A DNA stretch of 64,000 bases from PGYT01 sp963675055 (GTDB lineage Bacteria; Bacteroidota; Ignavibacteria; Ignavibacteriales; Melioribacteraceae): assembly GCA_963675055.2 (NCBI GenBank), contig CAXXJE010000002.1, forward strand, positions 1-64,000, written 5' to 3'. Below, in pieces: positions 20,598-29,870 of the stretch. The number at the start of each line of letters is the position of its first letter. The stretch's first letter is position 1. The translations under genes were made by a program, and so were the position numbers. The notes under the pieces are model-generated. The model had not been told where the DNA came from. It saw only the letters and a program-made list of their open reading frames with translations, and ran no database searches.

Positions 20598-20829
20598 AAC
20601 AACATGTAAAGAAGTAATGCATCACATTTGTGATAACCTTGGAGAGGATCTCGATTCTCCCAAATGCATTGCTATTAAAGAGCATCTTGAGAATTGCAGC
20701 AACTGCAGGAATTATTTCAACTCAGTAGACAACACTATAAAACTCTACAAGATGTACAACGCCGAACTTTCGGAAGATTCGCACAAGAACCTTATGGATA
20801 AACTGGGTTTATCGGACTGCGACGAATAA
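20584..20829 (+). CDS. Small zf-HC2-type anti-sigma factor, soluble
   Basis: An 81-aa protein whose HLENCSNC (His34, Cys38, Cys41), with a Cys near residue 8, forms the zinc-binding anti-sigma motif. There is no membrane helix. So, unlike the partner at 9202, it should act in the cytoplasm, for example as a redox- or ligand-responsive anti-sigma like the RsrA/ChrR group. It is translationally coupled to the sigma gene. It ends 8 bases before the convergent carB stop. Confidence 0.85.
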   Translation: MESHKTTCKEVMHHICDNLGEDLDSPKCIAIKEHLENCSNCRNYFNSVDNTIKLYKMYNAELSEDSHKNLMDKLGLSDCDE

Positions 20830-20837
20830 ACTACCAA

Positions 20838-23800
20838 TTAATTATACTCCGACCAGCCTTTAACTTCATAGGATTCCACGTCGAACTGGAGGAGAGCTTT
20901 AATAAACCTCTGCGCAATTTGAATATTAGTAATAAGCGGAATATTCAAATCGATTGCTTTACGTCTGACTAAATAGTCACTGTCAAGTTCAATTTTCTCA
21001 GTAGTCTTGGGTATATTAATTACCAGGTCAACCTTACCTTCGGCCAGATAATCGAGCACCATAGGTTTCTCTTCATCATAAGGTCTGTAAAGTTTTTCAA
21101 CTTCAATACCGTTTTCGTTATAGAAATCTGCAGTACCGGTTGTACCGTAAAACTTAATTCCTGTTTTCGATAAAGCTCTCAACTCTTCAAGCACATGAGT
21201 CTTCTCTTTAAGTGTACCGGTTGATAGTAAAATACCCTTCTGAGGAATTTTAAACCCGGTAGATAAACTACTTTTCATGAATGCTTCGTTAAAGTCATCA
21301 CCGAGACATGCGACTTCACCGGTTGATGACATTTCCACGCCAACAACAGGGTCGGAACCTTTAAGTCGGGTAAACGAGAATTGAGAAGCTTTTACACCGA
21401 CGTAATCGAGATCAAATGATGAACCGCTTATCTTCGGCGGTTTCTCGCCGATCATTAGTTTAGTAGCGATATCTATAAAGTTCAGTTTAAGTACTTTGGA
21501 AACAAACGGGAAGCTCCTGGATGCACGCAGGTTACATTCAATAACTTTAACATCGTTATCCTTGGCAATATACTGGATATTAAAAGGTCCGGTAATTTCA
21601 AGAGCCCTTGCTATCTTTTTCGTAATCAGTTTTACGCGTCTCATGGTTTCAAGGTAAGTCCGCTGAGGCGGCAGTACTATTGTAGCGTCACCTGAATGAA
21701 CACCCGCGTTTTCAACGTGTTCTGAAATTGCGTAACAGAATAACTCGCCTTCATCTGCAACTGCATCCACTTCAATCTCTCTCGCATCAGTAATAAACTT
21801 ACTTATAACAACCGGGTGTTCCTGACTGATCTCGGAAGCTTTATTGAGGTAGTTCTCAAGTTCCTCTTCGTTCAGCACAATACTCATAGCTGCGCCGCTA
21901 AGGACATAGCTAGGTCTGATTAAAGCCGGGTAAGTTACCCTGTTGCAGAATTCCTTTGCGGAATCAAGGTCGGTCAATTCTTTCCATTCCGGCTGATCGA
22001 TCAGGAGATCATCAAGTATACCGGAGAATATATCGCGGCTTTCAGCGTTATGGATCATCTTAGGCGATGTTCCTAAAATGGGCACATTATTATTATGAAG
22101 TTTCATAGCAAGGTTGTTCGGTATCTGTCCGCCCATTGAAACTACAACCCCGTGAGGATTTTCTTTATCATATATATCGAGAACTCTTTCCAGACTCATC
22201 TCCTCGAAATACAATTTGCTGCAGGTGTCGTGATCAGTACTAACCGTCTCAGGATTATAATTAATCATTATGGACTTGTAGCCGTGCTCTTCGAGAGTCA
22301 TAGCCGCGTTAACGCAGCACCAGTCGAATTCAACCGAAGAACCGATTCGATAAGCGCCTCCGCCGAGAACCACAACCTGGTTATCCTCGCCCACATGAAT
22401 GTCATCCTCAAATCCGTTGTAGGTCATATAGAGATAGTTTGTCTGAGCGGGATACTCCGCGGCGAGGGTGTCTATCTGCTTAACACATGGAATAATATTT
22501 AATTCTTTTCGCCTGTTGCGGACCTCCACTTCATCGCAAACAGTAAGGATCGATATCTGCTTATCGGAAAATCCCTGCTGCTTGGCTTTTAAAAGCTGCT
22601 CATGATCAATTGAAGTGAGCTTCCGGTCCTTTAAAGTATTAAAGGTATCGACAATGTTCTTCATCTTGTAGAGGAACCATTTGTCGATTTTCGACAGTTC
22701 ATTTATCATGTCGACACTATAGCCGCCAATCAGAGCCTTAGCAATGTAGTACATACGTTTATCAGTTGGCGTCTCTATCTTCTCATTAAGATTATCCGTT
22801 TCAACATTATTACACACAAATCCGTTCATACCTATATCGAGCATTCGAATAGCTTTTTGGAGAACTTCTTCAAAACTTCTTCCGATCGCCATAACTTCGC
22901 CGACGGATTTCATCTCGGAACCGAGTTCCGTTTTAACCTTGCTGAACTTCTGTAAATCCCATCTCGGGAATTTAAGAACAACATAATCCAATGCCGGTTC
23001 AAAGCAGGAGGAAGTTTCCTTCGTAATAATATTTTCAATTTCATTCAGGTTGTAACCGTTGGCAAGCTTGGTGGCAACAAATGCCAGCGGATAGCCGGTA
23101 GCTTTTGAAGCCAGCGCAGAACTTCGGCTAAGCCGGGCGTTAACTTCTATAATCCTGTAATCTTCCGAATCAGGTGAAAGCGCGTACTGGATATTACACT
23201 CACCGATAATTCCGAGGTGCCTGATAAGTTTAATCCCTATCGAGCGCAGTTTAAAATTCTCGCGTGCGGATAGCGTCTGGACCGGGGCAACAACAACGCT
23301 GTCGCCGGTATGAATACCCATCGGATCAACGTTTTCCATATTACAAACGGTAATACAGTTATCGTACTTGTCACGGACTATTTCATACTCAACTTCTTTC
23401 CATCCGTAGAGTGATTCTTCAATAAGTATCTGACTGGTAAACGCGAAAGCCCTGCCGGCTCTTTCAAGCAGTTCTTCTTCATTTTCAACAATTCCGGAAC
23501 CGAGTCCGCCAAGAGCATAGGCTATACGGACCATAACCGGATAACCGATTTCCTCAGCAGCTTTTTTAGCTTCATCAATATTATGAACGGTTTTACTGAT
23601 TGCGCATTGCAGACCGGCCTCGGCCACACGTTCGGCAAACAGGAATCTGTCCTCAGTATCTTTAATTGATTCAACCGGAGTTCCGAGCACCTTTACGTTA
23701 TACTTGTCAAGAATACCTTTATCGTAAAGATCGACACCTGTATTCAGTGCGGTCTGTCCGCCGAAACCGAGAAGAATACCATCGGGTCGTTCTTTGACTA

Positions 23801-24032
23801 TTATCTTCTCAACAAACTCGGTTTTAATCGGTTCGAAATAAACCTGGTCTGCAAGATGTTCCGAGGTTTGAATTGTAGCTATATTTGGATTTATAAGAAC
23901 TGTTTTGATCCCGTCTTCTTTCAGCGCTTTAATAGCCTGGCTCCCGGAATAATCGAATTCACCGGCCTGCCCAATCTGCAGTGCTCCTGATCCGAGGATC
24001 AATACTTTTTTCGGTTTACCTTTTTTTATCAT
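20838..24032 (-). CDS. carB: Carbamoyl-phosphate synthase, large subunit
   Basis: CarB makes carbamoyl phosphate from bicarbonate, ammonia and two ATP for arginine and pyrimidine synthesis. The 1064-aa length is full. Two ATP-grasp halves are present: the first opens with VLILGSGALQIGQAGEFDYSG, the second with VVLGGGAYRIGSSVEFDWC. PTPVESIKDTEDR-like and metal-site segments (IIEVNARLSRSSALASKATG, VIECNLRASRSFPFVSK) occur in both halves. The C-terminal allosteric MGS-like domain begins around KTGIKFYGTTGTADF. carA lies just upstream, 28 bases away. Confidence 0.96.
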   Translation of the reverse strand: MIKKGKPKKVLILGSGALQIGQAGEFDYSGSQAIKALKEDGIKTVLINPNIATIQTSEHLADQVYFEPIKTEFVEKIIVKERPDGILLGFGGQTALNTGVDLYDKGILDKYNVKVLGTPVESIKDTEDRFLFAERVAEAGLQCAISKTVHNIDEAKKAAEEIGYPVMVRIAYALGGLGSGIVENEEELLERAGRAFAFTSQILIEESLYGWKEVEYEIVRDKYDNCITVCNMENVDPMGIHTGDSVVVAPVQTLSARENFKLRSIGIKLIRHLGIIGECNIQYALSPDSEDYRIIEVNARLSRSSALASKATGYPLAFVATKLANGYNLNEIENIITKETSSCFEPALDYVVLKFPRWDLQKFSKVKTELGSEMKSVGEVMAIGRSFEEVLQKAIRMLDIGMNGFVCNNVETDNLNEKIETPTDKRMYYIAKALIGGYSVDMINELSKIDKWFLYKMKNIVDTFNTLKDRKLTSIDHEQLLKAKQQGFSDKQISILTVCDEVEVRNRRKELNIIPCVKQIDTLAAEYPAQTNYLYMTYNGFEDDIHVGEDNQVVVLGGGAYRIGSSVEFDWCCVNAAMTLEEHGYKSIMINYNPETVSTDHDTCSKLYFEEMSLERVLDIYDKENPHGVVVSMGGQIPNNLAMKLHNNNVPILGTSPKMIHNAESRDIFSGILDDLLIDQPEWKELTDLDSAKEFCNRVTYPALIRPSYVLSGAAMSIVLNEEELENYLNKASEISQEHPVVISKFITDAREIEVDAVADEGELFCYAISEHVENAGVHSGDATIVLPPQRTYLETMRRVKLITKKIARALEITGPFNIQYIAKDNDVKVIECNLRASRSFPFVSKVLKLNFIDIATKLMIGEKPPKISGSSFDLDYVGVKASQFSFTRLKGSDPVVGVEMSSTGEVACLGDDFNEAFMKSSLSTGFKIPQKGILLSTGTLKEKTHVLEELRALSKTGIKFYGTTGTADFYNENGIEVEKLYRPYDEEKPMVLDYLAEGKVDLVINIPKTTEKIELDSDYLVRRKAIDLNIPLITNIQIAQRFIKALLQFDVESYEVKGWSEYN

Positions 24033-24060
24033 ACTTCAAACAAATCTTTATTTTCGTTTA

Positions 24061-25140
24061 TTATTTAAGTGCCCTTACGAACATATCGAATATGAATTCC
24101 GTATCATCGGGACCGGGTGAAGCCTCCGGGTGAAACTGCGCGCCGAAAAACGGTTTGGAAATATGCATGATCCCTTCGTTGGTTCCGTCGTTATCATTAA
24201 TAAACCATTCACGCCAGTCAACTGCCAGAGTATCGGCATTTATGGCATAACCATGATTTTGCGAAGTAATATAACACCTTCGCGTACCTGTTTCATTTAC
24301 AGGCTGGTTATGACTCCTGTGTCCATACTTCAGTTTATAAGTATCGGCTCCGGCAGCGAGTGCTAGTATCTGGCTGCCGAGACAAATCCCAAGAATAGGT
24401 ATTCCCTCGGCTATAGCTCGTTTAGTATTTTCAATTGTCGTTACCGCTTTCTTCGGATCGCCCGGACCGTTGGAAATCAGAACGCCGTCGCAATCCTCGT
24501 TTAGAAAGTCGTAATCATGCGGAACGCGTAATACAGATATATTACGCCCGATCATCGCGCGTATTATATTATTCTTAACCCCGCAATCGACAAGAACAAT
24601 TTTCTTACCGCTCTTTGCCTTATAAAGCTCCGGTTTCTCCAAACAGACTTCTGCAGTAAGATTCCTTTCGTTCGGATCCTCGATAGAGCCTTCAAGTTTA
24701 CCGTCAGCTTCGACAATACGACCGAGCATAGTTCCTTTTTCGCGTAATTTACGCGTTAATGCTCTTGTATCAATACCGTAAATACCGGGAATCTTCTCTT
24801 CCGCCATCCAGTCGTGCAGCGATTTTTCAGCATCCCAGTGAGAGTAATCGAATGAATAATCGGAAACTATCAATGCCCGTATCTGAATTTTATCGGACTC
24901 GAAATTCCTGACAATTCCATTTTCCTCTATTTTTGAAGGAACTCCGTAGTTCCCGATAAGCGGGTAAGTAGTTACAAGAATTTCTCCACAATATGAGGGA
25001 TCGGTCATTGTTTCGGGGTAACCGACCATACCTGTATTGAATACAACTTCCCCTTCGGCGAAACCTTCATGCCCGAAATTAAATCCGGTATATTCTGTTC
25101 CGTCTTCGAGTATAAGCTTAAGTTTTTTTCTCTCCATCAA
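24061..25140 (-). CDS. carA: Carbamoyl-phosphate synthase, small (glutaminase) subunit
   Basis: CarA hydrolyses glutamine and channels ammonia to CarB. The 359-aa protein has the N-terminal CPSase small-subunit domain (FNTGMVGYPETMTDPSYCGE). Its class I glutamine amidotransferase domain has VLISNGPGDP, the nucleophile Cys in GICLGSQILALA and the catalytic His-Glu in FGAQFHPEASPGP. A second ATG two codons on is equally possible as the start. Operon with carB. Confidence 0.96.
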   Translation of the reverse strand: MMERKKLKLILEDGTEYTGFNFGHEGFAEGEVVFNTGMVGYPETMTDPSYCGEILVTTYPLIGNYGVPSKIEENGIVRNFESDKIQIRALIVSDYSFDYSHWDAEKSLHDWMAEEKIPGIYGIDTRALTRKLREKGTMLGRIVEADGKLEGSIEDPNERNLTAEVCLEKPELYKAKSGKKIVLVDCGVKNNIIRAMIGRNISVLRVPHDYDFLNEDCDGVLISNGPGDPKKAVTTIENTKRAIAEGIPILGICLGSQILALAAGADTYKLKYGHRSHNQPVNETGTRRCYITSQNHGYAINADTLAVDWREWFINDNDGTNEGIMHISKPFFGAQFHPEASPGPDDTEFIFDMFVRALK

Positions 25141-25341
25141 ATACTTTGCGTGTGTTTTGAAGTGAATTTTATGTTGGGCCGAAATATAAGAATTATGAGA
25201 TTATTAGCTAAATGAAAAATACAAATCCGTGAAATAATATCTCATATCACCATAGCTCTATGTATATTTATTCGGATATGCGGAAGTTTACGCATACTCC
25301 GCCCGGAATATTTAATCTGCAGGTATTTTGAATTAATACAA

Positions 25342-25358
25342 TGTAAAATTATTTTACA
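25342..25358. repeat. Palindrome upstream of the SMP-30-like gene
   Basis: TGTAAAAT - T - ATTTTACA is perfectly symmetrical and lies about 77 bases before the start at 25435. It could be an operator for a sugar-responsive regulator. The AT-rich context makes chance plausible. Confidence 0.4.
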
Positions 25359-25434
25359 ATACTAAATTTTATTTCAAACAGTCATCGAGAAATTCCTTAA
25401 CCTCATTAGTTAATAAATTTTAAGCGGATCAAAC

Positions 25435-26598
25435 ATGCGATTTACGACAATATTTTATTTCTGCTTTCTGTATTTAATAACTCTTGGTCTGTCAAATGCC
25501 CAAATTTTCGGTGAGGTTGAAAAAGTCGCCGATGGATTTCAGTTTGTTGAGGGTCCGGTTTGGAAAGACGGTGCTCTGCTATTCAGTGATATACCCGCCA
25601 ATAAAGTTTACAAATGGACCGATACTGCAGGTATTTCCGAATATCTGAATCCTTCCGGTAACTCAAACGGATTGGCTTTGGATTCCGATGGAAACCTGCT
25701 TTTAGCGCAGCATGGTTTAAGGCAGGTTGCGCGCCTTGAGGAGGACGACTCTTTCACCCCGCTTGCAAATAATTACGACGATAAGAAATTAAACAGCCCG
25801 AATGATATGGACGTTAAATCAGATGGTTCGATTTTCTTTACGGATCCTCCTTACGGGATAAACAGTTCGGATGCTGAACTGGATTATAACGGCGTCTATA
25901 GAATCGGTCCAACCGGGCAGATTACTTTGCTGGAAAGAACATTATATCGCCCGAACGGAATTGCATTCTCGCCGGATGAAAAGACTCTGTATGTCGGAGA
26001 TGCCGAATCGAGAAAGATTTTTGCGTATGATGTTGTTGATGATTCCACACTCGCAAATAAAAGACAGTTTGCAGCGATGAGTCCACGTGGATATACCGAC
26101 GGAATGAAAACCGACAAAGACGGACGATTGTTTTCCTCCGGACCAATCGGCATATGGGTTTACGAACCGGACGGAACTCTTATTGAGACAATAGAAGTGC
26201 CGGGACAAACAACCAACTGCGGCTGGGGCGATGCTGACGGCAATACACTTTATATAACCTCAGGTGATGCCGTCTATCGTATCCGGAATACCCTGGTTGG
26301 CGTTAATGAAGATTTGGAAGACTCCGGCCATCCGGATAAATTCAAATTATTCCACAATTACCCGAACCCGTTTAATGCGACGACTAATATTTCTTTCACG
26401 CTGAAAGAAGCCGGATTTACAAGAGTGAATGTGCTTAATACTGTGGGGGAAAAGCTGGAAACATTAAGCAGCAGAGTATATGAGGCGGGTCGCCACAGTA
26501 TAATCTGGGATGCCGACAATATAAATTCCGGAGTTTATATTATTCAGCTCTCAACTATTTCCGGAACAGATACCCGAAAATGCATTTTGCTAAAATAA
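25435..26598 (+). CDS. Exported SMP-30/gluconolactonase-like protein with T9SS type A tail
   Basis: The 387-aa protein has a signal peptide (about 1-22, ending SNAQ), then a six-bladed SMP-30-like propeller (about 25-290). The propeller carries FVEGPVWKDGALLFSDI, metal-site residues in NSPNDMDVKSDGSIFFTDPPYGI, and RPNGIAFSPDEKTLYV. The last 80 residues are a T9SS sorting domain (YPNPFNATTNISFTL to GVYIIQLST). Family members hydrolyse sugar lactones in a metal-dependent way. An exported version next to arabinose genes could open aldonolactones made outside the cell; that role is inferred. Confidence 0.88.
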   Translation: MRFTTIFYFCFLYLITLGLSNAQIFGEVEKVADGFQFVEGPVWKDGALLFSDIPANKVYKWTDTAGISEYLNPSGNSNGLALDSDGNLLLAQHGLRQVARLEEDDSFTPLANNYDDKKLNSPNDMDVKSDGSIFFTDPPYGINSSDAELDYNGVYRIGPTGQITLLERTLYRPNGIAFSPDEKTLYVGDAESRKIFAYDVVDDSTLANKRQFAAMSPRGYTDGMKTDKDGRLFSSGPIGIWVYEPDGTLIETIEVPGQTTNCGWGDADGNTLYITSGDAVYRIRNTLVGVNEDLEDSGHPDKFKLFHNYPNPFNATTNISFTLKEAGFTRVNVLNTVGEKLETLSSRVYEAGRHSIIWDADNINSGVYIIQLSTISGTDTRKCILLK

Positions 26599-26620
26599 TT
26601 TCAGGCAAATAATAATTACC

Positions 26621-27082
26621 ATGAGAATAGAACGAACAAACAGCGACAACCCGAACTTTGCGAAGCTTATTAAACTTCTTGACGAGGAACTTTACTCGCG
26701 ATACGGGAAGGATCAGGAAGAGTATGACGAACATAACATACTCGATCCGATTAAACACGTAGTCCTAATCTATAATAATTCCGATCCGGTCGGCAGCGGC
26801 AGTTTCAAAGAGTTCGATAGTGATTCGGTGGAACTGAAACGTATGTTCGTGAAAAAGGATTACCGCGGTTCGGGAGCCGCTACACAAATTCTTTCAGAGC
26901 TTGAGAACTGGGCCGAAGAGCTGGGCTATCTTAAGATGGTACTTGAAACCGGGATCGGTCAGCCGGATGCAATCAAGTTCTATGAAAAATCCGGTTATTC
27001 AACTATTGAAAACTTCGAGCCTTATGTGGGAATGCCGTTAAGTATTTGCATGAGTAAAAAACTCCTGAGACATTCGGTTTAA
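26621..27082 (+). CDS. GNAT-family N-acetyltransferase
   Basis: At 153 aa it has the GNAT fold: central VELKRMFVKKDYRGSGAATQILSELE is the acetyl-CoA-binding R/Q-x-x-G-x-G/A segment (RGSGAA). MVLETGIGQPDAIKFYEKSGY follows, and the end is typical. It starts 22 bases after the SMP-30 gene. The acceptor is unknown. Confidence 0.85.
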   Translation: MRIERTNSDNPNFAKLIKLLDEELYSRYGKDQEEYDEHNILDPIKHVVLIYNNSDPVGSGSFKEFDSDSVELKRMFVKKDYRGSGAATQILSELENWAEELGYLKMVLETGIGQPDAIKFYEKSGYSTIENFEPYVGMPLSICMSKKLLRHSV

Positions 27083-27218
27083 CTGGAATGATTTAGATAA
27101 AGTTAAATGTAACCACTAACATTTTAAAATGTCCGGACTCCGCGTATAGCTCACCGAGCAATGCAATTAATACCGGAAATATATTATCTTACAACTTATA
27201 AATTGATTTGTTCACCGA

Positions 27219-28478
27219 TTGCCAAAACACAAACAAACTAATTTGCTAAGACGAAATTTTTATAAAGCTTTTCTTATACTCATCCTGCTTCCGACACTAA
27301 TGGAAGTATTTGGTCAGGATAAAACTGCTTACAAAAAGGCTCTCTTAAAAGTCGTTGAAAATGTGATAAACAGAAACAACTTCATGTTTATAGACGAGCA
27401 ATCCGGGAACTTATACGAATCAACATCCGATGCGCCCGAAGAAACAGTTCTAAAACCAGCCAGCCCTTATAACGACTGGCGTTACTGGAACGGTGTGTTG
27501 AATATTGCTATGTATAATCTCTCCGATGTTCTCAGGGACCCGGAGTATAAAGAGTTTGCACAACGCAATGTTTCCTTCGCGTTTGATAATTACAAATACT
27601 TCGAGCAGCGTTATAATAATGAAGACAAATGGAGTTACCCGTTCGGACAGCGTTTTATCCTGGAGGAACTGGATGACGGCGGCGCAATGGGTGCGAGTGT
27701 GATTGAAGTTTATCATGATGATACTCAACAGCGTTATATTAATTATATTCAGCAGGTCGCAGATCATGTATTCAATAAACAGGATAGACTTGATGATGGA
27801 ACGCTTGTTCGCAAATTTCCACACGAGTATACTCTCTGGGCTGATGATCTTTACATGGGATTATCCTTTCTTTCGCGGATTGGAGATCTGACCAACGATA
27901 ACAAGTACTTTAATGACGCAGTTAACCAGGCAATTAATTTTCATGAGTATTTATTCGATCAAAATAAAGAACTCATGTATCATAACTGGTACTCCGATCT
28001 GAAAAGGCAGGGTGTGGCTTTGTGGGGACGGGCTAACGGCTGGGCTTTGGTCGCACAGATCGATCTGCTTGATAATTTACCTGTCGATCACCCAAAACGT
28101 GACACTCTTGTTTCTCTTTTGCAGAAGCATATTATGGGAGTTGCGAAGTATCAAGGTCCTTATGGTTTATGGCATCAGCTATTGGACAAACCCGATTCGT
28201 ACCTTGAAACATCCTGCAGCGCTATGTTTACATATTCAATTGCACGTGCTGTGAATAAAGGCTATATTGACGCCCGCTATGCCTCAATCGCAATTAATGG
28301 CTGGGAAGGTGTGATGAAAAAGATAAGAGCCGATGGACAAATTGAGAATGTTTGTACAGGTACTGTTGTCAGCGACAATTTAGTTGATTATTACAACCGC
28401 CCATCTCCGTTAAACGATATTCACGGGATCGGGACAGTGATATTAGCCGGCTCCGAGATTTTAAGACTAATTAATTAA
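27219..28478 (+). CDS. GH88/GH105-family unsaturated glycuronyl hydrolase
   Basis: The family removes the 4,5-unsaturated uronic acid left by pectin or rhamnogalacturonan lyases. The (alpha/alpha)6 barrel landmarks are all here: WNGVLNIAMY, LDDGGAMGASVIEVY, the catalytic Asp region LWADDLYMGLSFLSRIG, LWGRANGWALVAQIDLL, LWHQLLDKPDSYLETSCSAM. An N-terminal hydrophobic signal (FLILILLPTLMEVFGQ) suggests export. The start is uncertain: TTG at 27219 or TTG at 27243; neither has a good ribosome-binding site. It lies upstream of the arabinose operon, separated by 249 bases, and fits a pectin side-chain programme. Confidence 0.86.
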   Translation: MPKHKQTNLLRRNFYKAFLILILLPTLMEVFGQDKTAYKKALLKVVENVINRNNFMFIDEQSGNLYESTSDAPEETVLKPASPYNDWRYWNGVLNIAMYNLSDVLRDPEYKEFAQRNVSFAFDNYKYFEQRYNNEDKWSYPFGQRFILEELDDGGAMGASVIEVYHDDTQQRYINYIQQVADHVFNKQDRLDDGTLVRKFPHEYTLWADDLYMGLSFLSRIGDLTNDNKYFNDAVNQAINFHEYLFDQNKELMYHNWYSDLKRQGVALWGRANGWALVAQIDLLDNLPVDHPKRDTLVSLLQKHIMGVAKYQGPYGLWHQLLDKPDSYLETSCSAMFTYSIARAVNKGYIDARYASIAINGWEGVMKKIRADGQIENVCTGTVVSDNLVDYYNRPSPLNDIHGIGTVILAGSEILRLIN

Positions 28479-28727
28479 TCTTATAAAATTACAGCTAATT
28501 TCCATGCGGATTATCTGATTTGTCGAAATAATAGTTCGTCCTGATATCAGATAAGTATTATGCACAGATTGAAATATAAAGCTGAAACGGACTGTGTCGG
28601 ATTATCGAGTCTTGCGCGATCTGGTTAAAAGTTTACGCAATCAGGCTTTTATATCCTCCCGTTTCGCAATATTATAATTACTTAAAAACAAAATTTGCCC
28701 AATTCATTTCATAACCTAGGAGTTAAC

Positions 28728-29852
28728 ATGTGGAGGAATTTTATCACAGCGGCCACATCAATCTTATTTGGCCTGGTATTATTCTCATGTGCAGAAAAGA
28801 AAGCTGATACGAGTCCGGTTGTATTCGGTACACTGGAAGACGGGCAGCAGATTATTATTTATACACTTACTAATAATAATGGAATGTCCGTCGAGGTTAT
28901 TAATTTCGGCGCAATTGTAAAGTCAATAAAAGTGCCCGATAAAATGGGTAAAACCGCTGATGTTATTTTAGGATTTGATAATCTCGAAGGATACGTTAAC
29001 GACAATTCGTTTCAGGGCGCAATTGTGGGCAGGTACGGGAACAGGATTGCTGAAGGTAAGTTCACCCTTGACGGAACAGACTACCAGGTTTCGGTTAACA
29101 GCGGAGAGAACCATTTACATGGCGGATTCAAGGGATTCTACAAAGCCGTTTGGACGGCTGATCAAACTGCTCCGAACTCCGTTAAGCTTAGTCTTGAAAA
29201 TCCCGACGGTGACGAAGGCTACCCGGGCAATGTAAAGGTTACTGTAGTATATACAGTTACAAAGGATAACGGACTTAAGATAGAATATTCCGGCACAACT
29301 GATAAACCGACCATACTGAATCCGACTAACCATTGCTATTTCAATTTAACCGGCAACCCGGACAACACTATACTTGATCACAAACTTATGATAGCCGCCG
29401 ATCAATTCACCCCGGTAAACGATAAGTTAATTACTACCGGCGAACTTCAGGATGTTGAAGGGACTCCAATGGATTTTAGAGAACCTAAAGCAATAGGCGA
29501 TGATATTTCAGCAGATTTTCAACAGCTCGTATTCGGATTCGGATATGACCATAATTGGGTTCTGAATAATTATACCAAAGAAGTTCGCGAGGTCGCATCT
29601 CTCTTTGATTCAGAGACGGGAAGATTTTTAACGATTTCTACGGATCAGCCGGGACTACAGTTCTATTCAGGTAATTTCCTCGACGGAACCATGAAGGGTA
29701 AAGGCGGACAATCCTACGCGTACAGAACAGCGTTATGCCTGGAAACACAGGCTTATCCCGATTCACCAAACAAACCGGATTTCCCTTCGGTAGTTTTGCG
29801 TCCGGGTGAAAAGTATACACAGACAACCATTTACAAGTTTTCAACTAAGTAA
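28728..29852 (+). CDS. Aldose 1-epimerase (mutarotase), predicted lipoprotein
   Basis: Mutarotases interconvert alpha and beta anomers of aldoses. ATG at 28728 is chosen because AGGAG lies 7 bases upstream and it begins a lipoprotein signal, ending in LVLFSC. The mature protein (374 aa in total) has GRYGNRIAEGKF, ENHLHGG (active-site His), NPTNHCYFNLTG (second His), and PGLQFYSGNFLDG with the C-terminal catalytic Glu in LCLETQAYPDSPN. It should act in the periplasm, preparing arabinose or galactose for uptake. First gene of the likely ara operon; a cytosolic paralogue lies at 33814. Confidence 0.9.
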   Translation: MWRNFITAATSILFGLVLFSCAEKKADTSPVVFGTLEDGQQIIIYTLTNNNGMSVEVINFGAIVKSIKVPDKMGKTADVILGFDNLEGYVNDNSFQGAIVGRYGNRIAEGKFTLDGTDYQVSVNSGENHLHGGFKGFYKAVWTADQTAPNSVKLSLENPDGDEGYPGNVKVTVVYTVTKDNGLKIEYSGTTDKPTILNPTNHCYFNLTGNPDNTILDHKLMIAADQFTPVNDKLITTGELQDVEGTPMDFREPKAIGDDISADFQQLVFGFGYDHNWVLNNYTKEVREVASLFDSETGRFLTISTDQPGLQFYSGNFLDGTMKGKGGQSYAYRTALCLETQAYPDSPNKPDFPSVVLRPGEKYTQTTIYKFSTK

Positions 29853-29870
29853 TCGACCGGGGATAATTTA

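Noticed and set aside
20838..25140. A pyrimidine- or arginine-responsive leader upstream of carA
   Set aside because: No attenuator hairpin, leader peptide or known operator could be seen in 25141-25434 on the minus strand.
25896..26208. Three overlapping minus-strand frames within the SMP-30 gene
   Set aside because: Shadow frames of a clearly coding region, without domains or starts.
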